From contig OW388298.1 of the NCBI GenBank assembly GCA_936450465.1, positions 11,666,663 through 11,730,662 on the forward strand: DNA of 64,000 nt, written 5' to 3'. The stretch is from Gibbula magus. Lineage: Eukaryota; Mollusca; Gastropoda; Trochida; Trochidae. The notes under the pieces were generated by a model, which saw nothing but the letters and a program-made list of their open reading frames with translations, made no database searches and had not been told where the DNA came from. This document shows, piece by piece, positions 24,223 to 34,700 of this stretch (the stretch's first letter is position 1; every line of letters starts with the position of its first letter). A program made the translations under genes and the position numbers.

Positions 24223-26223
24223 TTACAGATCGAGTCTATCTGGAGCTCTACGATCACGAGTTGATCTTCTCAACTCAACCGATGAGGACAGTGTCGGAGG
24301 AGTGTCACATGTGGGTAATGTGGCACTTGAAGATGGATTGTCTGCGGACAATACTGGTACAGGAATCTGTCCTGGGAGTTCTGGTGAGAACGTGATAGAC
24401 GTAGGCATTTCAATTCCTTCCGAAACCTCTGGAGTTTCGGGTTTCATCAAGTCAGAATCCACATATCGCTTGATGAGGTGATCTACATGTCTCTTAGCAA
24501 CTTTGTTGTTTTCCAAGCTGACCTTGTAGGAGACAGGACCTGTACACTGGATTATCTCCCCTGGTAACCATTTGGGCTTACCAAGAAAGTTCTTGATGTA
24601 GACTAGATCACCGACGTTGAAGTCTCGTGACTTCGCATGTCTATTGTGGTAGTTTGCCTGCTTCTCTTGTTTATGCTGAACTTTAACACCGATGTCAGGG
24701 TGAAGCAAGTCAAGATGGGAACGCGGACGTCTTCCCAGAAGTAACTGTGCTGGAGATGACCCAGTAGTAGTTTGCGGAGTGTTGCGATATCTGAACAGGA
24801 ATCTTGACACCCTGGTGTTGATTGAACCTCCGTTGAGCTTCTTAAATCCCTGTTTGAAAGTCTGAACGCTCCTCTCTGCCAGTCCATTGGACGCTGGATG
24901 GTAAGGGGATGTACAGATGTGTTGAATGCCATTTCTCTTGACAAACAAAGCAAATTCATCACTTGTGAAGCATGTCCCATTATCCGACACTATTGTCTCT
25001 GGTAGACCATGTATGGAAAACGTTCTCCGAAGACACTCGAGTGTGGCGCTAGTAGTTGCGCTGTTGACAGGGAAAACATCCATCCACTTTGAATGAGAGT
25101 CCACAATGATGAGGAACATTTTACCTTGCATGGGACCTGCATAATCAACGTGGAGACGAGACCATGGTTTAGAGGGCCAGTCCCACGGATGTAACTTCGC
25201 TTCGCAAGGTGAAGAGCGACTCTCCTGACACACAGAACAAGTCTTGACCTTGTTCTCCAGCTCTGCATCTATGCATGGCCACCATACAAGACCTCTGGCG
25301 ATAGCTTTCATTCTCGCTATACCAGGGTGTGCTTCATGCAACACATCTACACACTGTTTCCTACCCTGAGGTGGAACCACTACTCTGTTACCCCACAGAA
25401 TCACACCATCCTGAACACTCAGCTCAAGTTTTCTCTGCACATACGGCCTGAGCTCTGTATCTGGTTTCATATTTTCAGGAAACCCACACTCTACCAACTT
25501 CTTCACTCTAGATAACAAGGGATCCTTCCTTGTCCAAACCTGAATTTGTTTCACATTCACTGGGAATTCAGCCATGTTCTCGAGGAGCATTATTGTGTCT
25601 CCTGGAACAGGCGGCACAGACACATGAGATTGCAGAGGCAATCTGCTCAAACAATCTGCATTTGCTAACTTTGAGCCTGGTTTATACACAATGCTGTAAT
25701 CATATGCTGCTAGCATCAAGGCCCATCTCTGAAGTCTGGCTGAGGCCATCACTGGGATGCCTTTCTCTGCATCAAGTAGACCCATGAGAGGCTTGTGATC
25801 TGATAACAGCTGAAATTTCCGTCCGAACAAATATTGGTGGAATTTCTTTATGCCAAACACTATGGCCAGTGCTTCTTTATCAAGCTGTGAATAGTTCTTT
25901 TCTGCAGGTGATAAAGAACGTGATGCAAACGCCACAGGTTTCTCGGTTCCATCTGGCATGATGTGCGACAGGACGGCGCCGACACCATACGGAGAAGCAT
26001 CTGCTGCTAAGTTGAGGGGAAGATCAGGATTGTAGTGTGTCAAGACTTTACATGAAGATAAGTGAGATTTCACCTTCTGAAACGTTGTATCATGCTTCTT
26101 GGTCCATGACGATGGTGTGTCCTTTTGTAGTAGACTATGTAGCGGCGCTAACATCATGGAGAGATTTGGCAGGAATCTCTGGTAGTACTGTACCATCCCA
26201 AGGAAGGACTTTAGCTCTGTCAC
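24223..26223 (-). CDS. Pol C-terminal part: RT end, RNase H, integrase
   Basis: 666 codons in the same frame as the upstream ORF, separated from it by one TAG. In order: end of the RT thumb/connection (SFLGMVQYYQRFLPN), RNase H with AADASPYGVGAVLSH (residues 73-87) and SDHKPL (141-146), an HHCC zinc finger (H296, H299, C329, C332), integrase catalytic triad D360, D414, E450 with 35 residues between the last two, then a GPY/F-type module near PKWLPGEIIQCTGPVSYKV. The C-terminal tail (LRRSTRDRRAPDRLDL) is basic; no chromodomain is visible. The listed start is only the first Met after the stop; it is not expected to be a natural start. Confidence 0.95.
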   Translation of the reverse strand: MTELKSFLGMVQYYQRFLPNLSMMLAPLHSLLQKDTPSSWTKKHDTTFQKVKSHLSSCKVLTHYNPDLPLNLAADASPYGVGAVLSHIMPDGTEKPVAFASRSLSPAEKNYSQLDKEALAIVFGIKKFHQYLFGRKFQLLSDHKPLMGLLDAEKGIPVMASARLQRWALMLAAYDYSIVYKPGSKLANADCLSRLPLQSHVSVPPVPGDTIMLLENMAEFPVNVKQIQVWTRKDPLLSRVKKLVECGFPENMKPDTELRPYVQRKLELSVQDGVILWGNRVVVPPQGRKQCVDVLHEAHPGIARMKAIARGLVWWPCIDAELENKVKTCSVCQESRSSPCEAKLHPWDWPSKPWSRLHVDYAGPMQGKMFLIIVDSHSKWMDVFPVNSATTSATLECLRRTFSIHGLPETIVSDNGTCFTSDEFALFVKRNGIQHICTSPYHPASNGLAERSVQTFKQGFKKLNGGSINTRVSRFLFRYRNTPQTTTGSSPAQLLLGRRPRSHLDLLHPDIGVKVQHKQEKQANYHNRHAKSRDFNVGDLVYIKNFLGKPKWLPGEIIQCTGPVSYKVSLENNKVAKRHVDHLIKRYVDSDLMKPETPEVSEGIEMPTSITFSPELPGQIPVPVLSADNPSSSATLPTCDTPPTLSSSVELRRSTRDRRAPDRLDL

Positions 26224-26226
26224 ATT

Positions 26227-27774
26227 CTAAGGTGCTGGTGCGGACACAATAGCACTGACTTTCTCTTCTAGTGGATGCAGTCCTTGTGCATCGATTCGGT
26301 GTCCCAGGTAAGTTACTGAGTCTTTCTTGATGTGACACTTTGAAGCGTTGAGACGCAATCCTGCTTTCTGCAATCTGTCAAGGACTTCATTTAGACACCT
26401 GTTGTGTTCTGCATCATCGACGCCCGTGACGAGAATATCATCAAGGTAGACACACACGTGTGGCAGGTCGCTGAGGAGACATTCCATTGTCCGTTGGAAG
26501 ATTGCAGGAGCTGCTGACACCCCAAAAGGCAAACGCTGATACTCGTAGAGACCTTTATGGGTGTTGATTGTGGTGAGTTTCTTGGAATCTTCATCCAACA
26601 CTAGCTGCTGGTAGGCGTTACTCATGTCCAACTTTGTAAACTTCTGACCACCTGAGAGTGATGCAAATAAGTCCTCTATCCTGGGAATAGGGTAACAATC
26701 TGGCTTAGCTACCTGGTTGACTGTTAGTTTGTAGTCTCCACATATGCGAACTGAAGACTGATCCGACTTCAACACTGGTACGATGGGTGCAGCCCACTCG
26801 GAGTACTGTACAGGTTTGATGACGCCCTGTTGTTCTAAACGATTAAGTTCATTCGCAACCTTGTCCCTCAAGGCATATGCCATGTTCCTGTGCTTGTAGA
26901 AGCGTGGTTGTGAAGGAATAGATATGTTTATCTTCACCTTCGTGTCTTTCAGTTCACCAAGTTCCTCCTTGAAAACCTCGGGATGCGAGTTGAGGATACC
27001 CTGCACATCATCACAATCCACTCTGAGGATATTTCCCCAGTCTAGACGAACATGTCGTAGCCAGTCGCGACCAAAGAGATTAGCTCTTTTCCCCTTCACT
27101 ACAATCACTGGCAGTTCTACTGTCTGTTTACCGTAGCTCACCTTCACTGAGCAGGAACCAAGGAGAGGTATCTTCTCCCCTAGATATGTGCGTAACATGG
27201 TGTGTGGAGGTCCAAGTTCGGGTGCATCTTTCCCTAAAGAACTGTAAGTGTCCTCATTTATTACTGAAAATGTTGCACCTGTGTCAAGTTCCATGCTTAA
27301 TGGCTGACCATTAAGTGACAAGTCAACGAACATTGGTGGTTCCTTCTCTCTCCTCCCCACAAAAGGTGTAGAACAAGTCTCCATTTTGTAAATGTCATAC
27401 ACTTCACTTTCATTTTCCAAATCTTCATAATCATTATCAGGAGTGACCTGATTTGTCGATGAATTCTTGTATTGACCCCGACTGCGACCTTGACCTCTAG
27501 ATCGATGTGAGCCGCGTCCACGGTGAGAACCTCTATTATTCTGTGGCTGATGACACACCTTTCCTAAGTGACCAATCTTACCACAGTTATAGCACTTTGC
27601 ATTGCGAAAATGACAGTCCGGAGATTTATGATTCCGTAAACCACATCTGTCACATGGTCGGTAGACAGGAGCATGTTGAGATGACGACATCTTGTGCATG
27701 TTACCCCCTGTAGATCCTGAAACACTTGAAGCACCGACTTTTATATCTTCTACATTCTTTGCTGCCAATTCCAT
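26227..27774 (-). CDS. Gag C-terminus, protease and reverse transcriptase part
   Basis: 515 codons in frame with the gag ORF upstream. Two CCHC knuckles (residues 41-54 and 61-74), an Arg/Gly-rich linker, an aspartic protease motif ELDTGATFSVI (D164), then RT with KLDMSNAYQQL (381-391), LPFGVSAAPAIFQ and YLDD (443-446). It ends at a TAG (26229-26227) in the connection between RT and RNase H, where Gypsy pol normally continues. Homology runs through both edges of this ORF, so it is a segment of one polyprotein, not a separate gene. Confidence 0.95.
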   Translation of the reverse strand: MELAAKNVEDIKVGASSVSGSTGGNMHKMSSSQHAPVYRPCDRCGLRNHKSPDCHFRNAKCYNCGKIGHLGKVCHQPQNNRGSHRGRGSHRSRGQGRSRGQYKNSSTNQVTPDNDYEDLENESEVYDIYKMETCSTPFVGRREKEPPMFVDLSLNGQPLSMELDTGATFSVINEDTYSSLGKDAPELGPPHTMLRTYLGEKIPLLGSCSVKVSYGKQTVELPVIVVKGKRANLFGRDWLRHVRLDWGNILRVDCDDVQGILNSHPEVFKEELGELKDTKVKINISIPSQPRFYKHRNMAYALRDKVANELNRLEQQGVIKPVQYSEWAAPIVPVLKSDQSSVRICGDYKLTVNQVAKPDCYPIPRIEDLFASLSGGQKFTKLDMSNAYQQLVLDEDSKKLTTINTHKGLYEYQRLPFGVSAAPAIFQRTMECLLSDLPHVCVYLDDILVTGVDDAEHNRCLNEVLDRLQKAGLRLNASKCHIKKDSVTYLGHRIDAQGLHPLEEKVSAIVSAPAP

Positions 27775-27939
27775 TGACTGTGCTAGTGTATAAGCCTTCT
27801 TGTAATCAAGAAATTTCTCTCCTAATAATCTTCTCTGAATTGCATCATTATTAATGCCACAAACCAGTCTGTCTCTTAGTGAATCATCAAGAGTAGCACC
27901 AAAATCACATGTACTTGCTAATTTGCGTAACTCTGAAGC

Positions 27940-28272
27940 TTACGCTGCAACACTTTCTTGAGATTTTCTATCCCTCTTATGAAATTTAAGTCTTTCAACT
28001 ATCACTGATGGTGTTGGGTGTTGATGATCGTGCATGAGTTTCACTATGTCTACAAACCTCATTGCGTTAGGTTTCGTAGGAGCACACAAATTCCGGAGAA
28101 GTGTGTAGGCTGTCTTACCCATTTCACTAAGTAGAATAGCCCGTTTCATATCATTGTCATCATCCTTGACACCTCTAGCGGTAAAGAACAGCTCTAACCT
28201 TTCAATATAAATGTCCCAGCTGTCACTTTCTGGATTGAAGTCGTCAATCTTCCCGGGGGCCGACGACGCCAT
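27940..28272 (-). CDS. Gag N-terminal part, ended by a premature TAA
   Basis: 110 codons starting MASSAPGKIDDF, resembling capsid regions of Ty3/Gypsy Gag (a WDIYIERLELFF block, then a LLRNL and a VERLKFHKRDRKSQESVAA block). The TAA at 27942-27940 falls in the conserved stretch normally followed by an ELRKLA-type motif, which is indeed read directly after the stop in the same frame. A single substitution is the simplest explanation. Confidence 0.85.
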   Translation of the reverse strand: MASSAPGKIDDFNPESDSWDIYIERLELFFTARGVKDDDNDMKRAILLSEMGKTAYTLLRNLCAPTKPNAMRFVDIVKLMHDHQHPTPSVIVERLKFHKRDRKSQESVAA

Positions 28273-28352
28273 CTTGCTTATGGAGCGAGTGAAACACGAC
28301 GGACGTTAATCACTAAAAATGTTCACAATGACGCTAAGACATCCAGTTTTTA

Positions 28353-28363
28353 CCTCGTCGCCA
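28353..28363 (-). other. Primer binding site, tRNA-Ser(GCU) type
   Basis: Five bases inside the 5' LTR the minus strand reads TGGCGACGAGG, complementary to the 3' end CCTCGTCGCCA of animal tRNA-Ser(GCU). The match is 11 nt and the position is canonical. The tRNA assignment rests on known tRNA sequences recalled, not searched. Confidence 0.75.
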
Positions 28364-28368
28364 AATTA

Positions 28369-28587
28369 TGTGATGACTTTGGCGCATAACAAACACTTGT
28401 TGTTCCGGAGAATAAGTGTATTCATTCATATGACTTGGGTTACATGTGGCTACGTACAATCAGCAGCCATGTGGTCTGCTAGCTCTCAACAGAAGCACAC
28501 TTCCGGTGTTACACGCGAGCACTCGTTATTATATACACATGGAATGTATAATCGAGGTAACTGGTTATTAATTACCAATACGCTTCA
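28369..28587 (-). repeat. 5' LTR
   Basis: 219 bp. On the minus strand it begins TGAAGCG and ends CATCACA. It contains TATATAAT (around 28527-28534 on the minus strand), a candidate TATA box. Confidence 0.95.
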
Positions 28588-28592
28588 AGTAT

Positions 28593-30660
28593 GCTTAAAT
28601 CTTAGCACAAATAAGGCGAGCCGTGAAGTTAAGGGTTGGCGGAGAGGGAGTACCTTGAGGAAATGTGGCACATAGTTCTTAAAACCATCAAGTTTGGCTA
28701 AACAAATAAACTCTAAGCCATCAGACGACCAGATGTCACCGATACCCGTATAATCACAAAATAGTTGGGGGACAAGCCATCACCGAGTCTGCTGTTTAAA
28801 CTAAGTTGCAGAATACGTCAGTAAGTCCAAAAGACGACTTCCAACAGAAGGAGGCATCAACGAACGGAAACATCATAAGTGCCCATAGCATGCAGCTGAC
28901 TACATGAACGTGCAATCTTGTGATGAATAAATGGAGGCTGCAGAAGACATTTGTTTAGGATTATACCAAGCATGAGTAAGGAACAAGGTAGAACAATATG
29001 GTGATGAAAAATAGAGCCATTGGCTAGGTTGCTAATCAGCCTTTATTTAATATTATATGTAAGTCAAATTATACATAAGATAAATGTTTCCAGAAGCAGT
29101 TTTAAAAAGTTACAGTTTCTCTTTCACATAGACCAAAGGGCCAGCACACACGATTCCAGCTCTTAGTTATGGAGATGAACACTTAATGAAACTATATGGT
29201 CTCACCACTCTGACCCTTAGTACAGGTCAGAGAGTCAGTCCATGAATATGTCTCATTTATAATGCATAAAAGAGCTTTACACACAATTCCAATATTCTAG
29301 CACTTTCGCTTTTGGAGTTTTTAGGACATCTGACAATGAGGCCACCACATCTACAGTTTATCCTCATTAGCCAAGAGGTCTGTTCAAGATTTCAACTTTC
29401 TATTGGTTTTACTTCTTGTGAAGAAGATACGAATATTTTTAATGGCCTTCCCCATTAACCTACATATATAAATGCCCATTTGCTATCAGGCCTACAAACT
29501 AATTTTAAAAAATGTGTCTGGTCTTTATTTTTTAATGAAGAGATAAATTCCATTTTATACAAACTTCTCACCAGTTAAAAAATCAAATTAACACAATTAT
29601 TTATATATATAAAGCACAAACCTCTTAAATATGTGTAACTATTCCAAATGGGCAATAATCTCACCCCTATACTCCATCTAAACAAAAACGAGTGACATTT
29701 ACAGTGTCCAATGTTTTTCTAGGCCAAAGAATAAGAGTTATCTATTAAAAGGAACGACGTCATTATTCACTAATTGTGCACTTTCATTTCAGTGACCATC
29801 ATGTTAAAATTGCTCGTATTCGTTGACGCATCATTGCTGTAGGGTAGGGTCTTTTTCTCTACCCTTCAAAACATGAATAGATAATGTTTTAAAGGGTTAC
29901 CATTTATTTTAGCTGTTTCTGTAGACGTGATGTAGACCTAAATGTTTTTCAGTCCGATTGGAGAATTATATATATTGCATGTATGGGGTCTGTATGGCTT
30001 TTGCTCCTGGAGTTACACCCTTTGATTAGGAAAAGAAAAGTTAATCTCAAATATATTCTTGATGAACTGTTGCATACAATATTGGGCGTAAGACGTTTAT
30101 TACGAATACGATGCACCCATTTTGTTTCTTTTTTTATGACATAAGCGAACCAGTCATATTTACTTCACAAATTACTTTCAATAAAGCATGTTTTAGCACA
30201 TTAGTAAGTCCATATATTTGACAGGTTATGAAGCTGCTATAAAAGGTGGGCCTTTACACTGCAATATCGACATTACATGTATCGGCTAATAACGTATATC
30301 ATTCAATAAAACTTTCTATATATTTATATATATTTTATATTTATATAAGTTATATATTTAATATATAAATTGTCAGAACTTTGTATGTATGTTGGCTTAA
30401 ATGCATAATTTTCATATGATTTGTAGTCATACCTGTTTTACTCCAAACATCTTAAATGGTCCAATACTATAGAAAATAGTTCTTTCAGAAAACGACAAAA
30501 AACTTATATTGTTAATTTTTTTGGATAAAGAATACATTCCATGCCTTACAGTTGACCATTACATTCCGATGAAAGGAGCAGGGCTTAACAACTTCTAAAC
30601 CTCCATAAGTATCACTTTTGTCAACACAAAGTAGACAAACACAACTCTGAGAAGCATCAG
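28593..30660. other. Gene-free stretch with remnants of three repeat families
   Basis: About 29125-29450: a degenerate copy of the 16.9-18.2 kb tandem-unit family (ccagcacacacgattccagc, ccaagaggtctgttcaag). About 29800-30400: a diverged copy of the middle of the 2.9-kb element (gtagacgtgatgta, ttgctcctggagtta). About 30427-30527: the repeat also found at 15685-15785. No coding potential. Confidence 0.55.
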
Positions 30661-30982
30661 AAACATCAGTCAAACGTTTTAATCAAGCATAATGAGTCGT
30701 GATTGTTCATATCTTTATCAATATTTGACACACAGACACCATTCTAGAGAACCACTCAAGAGAAAATGAAGATTTTCTGGATAACAACTTCTAATCTTTT
30801 TGTAACAGAGTGATGCCAGAGTATGAACACATAGTATTCTAAACATTACCACGAATTTTTAAATAGAGATGCCATTATATACATTTTACATTCAAAGAGG
30901 AGCACAATGTAACAACAAAACCATCAGAGATAATAATCACTAATACAAACAATTATGTTTAGCTACAAACGCTGAGTGATCC

Positions 30983-31210
30983 TTAAAGGGACACTGCGTC
31001 GAGGATAAATATGAGTCCATCTTTATCTCACTAAGCTGATAAGAGTGTCTGCTAACCAGTTACGCTTCACTTCACTTTCTACCTGCAGTAGCTTTTATTA
31101 CCAATTACGTCAATTGTCTGAAATTTGGTGTCTGTGACTTTTTAGCAGACATCTTAATCAGCATAGGTACACATGATCTGAATTTTATTCTCGACGCGGT
31201 GTCCCTTTAA
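30983..31210. mobile_element. MITE, 228 bp, with 27-bp terminal inverted repeats
   Basis: The left end ttaaagggacactgcgtcg (30983-31009 in full) matches the inverted right end (31184-31210) at 25 of 27 positions. There is no ORF. The identical element lies at 58662-58889, so insertion preceded the duplication. The terminal ttaa may be the target duplication. Confidence 0.85.
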
Positions 31211-31324
31211 CATATCGATAAAAAAAAACACTCAATTCTCAATAACATATTCACGCCTTCTCTCATTACATAAGTATTGCATTAGATATACATGCCAAGT
31301 GAACAAATATAACCTGCTTACATT

Positions 31325-31420
31325 TTGGGATAACACTACCTTCAATAGTACAAATAGTAGAGACCTATCTGTCGTGTGATAAGCTGTTGGTACGGTCAGT
31401 GCTGGCGATAGTTGCCTTAC
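31325..31420 (+). repeat. SINE-related fragment
   Basis: The phrase gggataacactaccttcaat (31328 onward) and, downstream, aagctgttggtacggtcagt also occur in the SINE at 49205-49353, but with opposite relative orientation of the two parts. It lies about 100-200 bp downstream of the stop codon of the DUF885 gene, possibly in its 3' UTR. The same arrangement is at about 59008-59100. Confidence 0.5.
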
Positions 31421-31520
31421 TTTGAAGGTGTGATAGTTTCAATATCTGACGATTTACAAACACCGAGGAGAGAACTCTCGAGCAGCATTTATGATATTTT
31501 CGGTAATTTAAAAACAACAT

Positions 31521-31738
31521 TTATGTCCAAAAAATAATTAACATTGCTATAGCAACATAAAAAGTCATTGTTGTCGAAGAAAGTCCAAAACTACCACAAA
31601 TTGGAGCAGGTGTTGTGATGGGCTCTCCCATTGGATAAGATTTTATCCAATCATCGATAATCTCTTCCAGCACCCGTAAAGGAACTGTTCCACTCTCCAG
31701 TACAACAGCATGAAATTCCCGGATGTTGAAACGGTCAC
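31521..31738 (-). CDS. DUF885 gene exon 17: C-terminal REFH block and GPI-type tail
   Basis: It begins after a ttttacag acceptor in phase with exon 16 and encodes [19 protein letters not shown], the conserved end of DUF885 domains, then [10 protein letters not shown], a Thr/Pro/Ser linker, CGSFG and a final hydrophobic run ending FWT and a stop. A short residue cluster plus uncharged tail at the very C-terminus is the GPI-attachment pattern. The duplicate exon is at 59200-59417. Confidence 0.85.
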
Positions 31739-34700
31739 CTGTAAAACAAGTGATTATATATTTTAATAAATAATAATAATAGCACATCATCCACATCACT
31801 CAGGGACATGCTCTAAGCGCTAACATATATACAGTTTCTATACACAGGAGAATAATTTACAGGTAATTCTTAAACAGATGTGTCTTAAGCTTGGATTTAA
31901 ACACTCTCATGTGATGAACAAGCTTTTAGTTCTGATGGTAGTGAATTCCAAAGACTGGCAGCAGCATGAGAAAAGGAATTTGCACCAAAGGTTTTCAGTT
32001 TATGTGAGGGAACTACTAGCATACTACTAGCATATTGTTTACTGGATCGGAGAGATATTTTTGTTTGTAAGGTTCTATTAAGTCCTGGAGGTATGCTGGG
32101 CCATTCTTATTAATGCTCTGGAACTCAAGTGAGAGTAGTCTAAATTCAACTCTCTCGCGGTTTCGAATTGTATTTTACATACCATACTAGATAAAAAAAT
32201 TTATTAAACTGGCATCAGTGCGTTATTTATGTATCTAGTATTATTATGTATGATATCTGGTGTCTGTTTATAATTTAGTTTTACCTAGGTTTAGAAAGGG
32301 CGTTGAACCTATACCTCTGACGAAAATTGCGTTTATAAACTGGATGACGCGGAGGGCTGATCATGAATAGTCTATTGTCGTATTGAGAATTAGTTGGTAA
32401 TTGTGTTCCTTGGATGTTGTACTGTGCAGGGTGCGGTGAATGATACATCCGATGTGGGGATATAGCTCTAATGGTGGAACGTTCATCTCTACATGTGTAT
32501 ACCGTCACAGTAGTATAAATAACACAACACTAGTGTTCAGCTATTTCTCTCGTGTTCCTCTCGTATGCATAAACTTGTTAGTTTCACTAACTAGCATAAC
32601 CCACAACTGAAAATTTTTGCTTACTTTAAACCTTTAACTTTTAACGTTTCAATGTTGATAATAAGCAAATTTTTACTTACTTACTTACTAACCTACTTAC
32701 AACAGTTTACTAGTCATTTATTTGCAATCACTGCATGGACCCGGAGAGAGGGAGGGGGGGTCCCGTTAACAGTGAGAGGATTGTATGACGCAAACAACCT
32801 TAGACCGAAAACAACACGCAAAAACACCCACTGACCATCCATTGCTGAGTGGTCGATCTATTCCTGTAACTATTGAATAATGTTATTTCCACACTAGTGG
32901 GATGTGTATATATTTCACGAGTCAGTCGGACAATTACGGATGTAAAGACAAGATAAGGGCTGTATGCGTGTTGCAACGTTATGGGATGACGCATTAAAGC
33001 GGGAAATATGACCAGTTTGTAACAGAGGCTACGTGAGATGAACTCCAATTCACATTTCTAAGGTGATCGATCATTCTCCATCGCAGGTCCAACTCTATGG
33101 AACGGATTGCCCCAGCACCTACTATACGCACAGTAGACGACTTGACAACATTTAAATCCATGCTGAAAACCCATTTCTTCAAGACTGCATATGTACATTT
33201 GTACCAATGACTTTATTTTTGTTTCACCTATGCATGCAACCTGAACAGACTTTCTTCCATATTTAGTGATACTGTCTATGTTTTCCTTAGTGTTTATCCA
33301 ACATTAAGCGCTTTTGAGCATTTTCGACTGAAAACCAGCACTATACACATATTTCTATTATGATGATAATGATGAAATAACCGACGTATTCTCTATAGAG
33401 GGACTGAATGTGCCAAAACTGGAATCTCATCGAATCTCGTTTCTGCATAAATACCATTCAAAGTATTTAAAGTATTACCAAGTTCTTTCTCTGCCCGAGC
33501 TCGCAGGTCCTTAATCTTGATTTCCCCGATCTTATAGGCCAGCGCCTGCCCAGGCCAGGAGATGTAGCGGTCAACCTCGAGCTCAACCGCTGTACGGGAG
33601 GAGGCGGTGTAGTTAATGAAGTAGTCAATGGCTTCCTCACGTGACCAGCTGTGAGAGATGAAGTTTAGTCAGTATCATTTCGGGTGCATACAAACATTTG
33701 ACTTCGATATACAATACACGAGGAAGAACGTTGGAGTTGACACAAGTAACCACTGTACAGTAGTGGTAATAATTAAGTGTACGGGAATGCGTATACCATT
33801 CGTGTTTCACAGGCTGTCCACTGCTGTCACACACATCGACTGACATAAACAACGAATGACTTAGTCCTTGACCGATGTGATTAAACGTAATTCACTGAAA
33901 TACATTAAAACATTTAATCTTCGTTTTCTTATCAGTTTACTTGAAGGCATGTATCCCAGTATCCGCCACAAGTCTACAAGCACGGAACATCTCGTCACTG
34001 TACCGTCCCATACTGAAAGACAAGAAGATCTAATGGAAATTCAAATCAAATGTTGAAACTAGAGTTTTCAGTCTGTGTTTACAACGGACCATACGTGTTT
34101 GTAGAGCATTTATACACTTTAGGATTAGATTTCGAGTTTAACAATTTATAGACACCGTTAAAACTACAGATTGCCACATTGTATGTGGGCGCTTTATGGA
34201 AACCTTATAACTACGATTACATCTCAATATGAGTTCATCTCAGGTCCAACAAACTGATAAATTTGACAGAGGATAACACGTTGAATTATTTTTTATCTTT
34301 AATAAACCATGTAGTTAATTAAGGAAAATTGTATAACCTAAGCGTTTGGTCTTAATCCTCTTATTGAAGTCTTCTTCGAATAATAATGTTTTTTTCAAAC
34401 AAAAAATCCTAAGGGGTAATGTACATCCGTTCTCTGTGACCACCTGATAACTTCACAAAAACACGCACTTTCCTCTGCAGTCAAAGTGGCCGTTTTTTCG
34501 GTAGCAAATTTACTGCATTGATTAAAGACTCCGGTGACAAGCGAACAATCATAGGAACATCTATAGACATTGACCATGGTACTGCAGGCTCTTTCAGATT
34601 ACCATGTGAAATATGATAATCTGCTCAAATTATCTGTATATGGTGTAAGGGAGATAACTTCGATAACTCCACATTCTTTAGCGGTATGCCAAGGGGGATA

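Larger units (their letters stand above)
23747..28587 (-). mobile_element. Complete Ty3/Gypsy LTR retrotransposon, 4841 bp
   Basis: Minus-strand element with 219-bp LTRs (28369-28587 is the 5' LTR, 23747-23965 the 3' LTR), TG...CA ends, AGTAT target duplication, primer binding site, gag, protease, reverse transcriptase, RNase H, integrase and polypurine tract, in Ty3/Gypsy order. By eye the LTRs differ at one base near one end (cgctaca versus cgcttca), indicating a recent insertion. Gag and pol share one frame from ATG 28272 to the stop at 24223, interrupted by TAA at 27940 and TAG at 26227. As it stands it cannot make full-length Gag-Pol without readthrough, but could be mobilised in trans. 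Confidence 0.95.
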
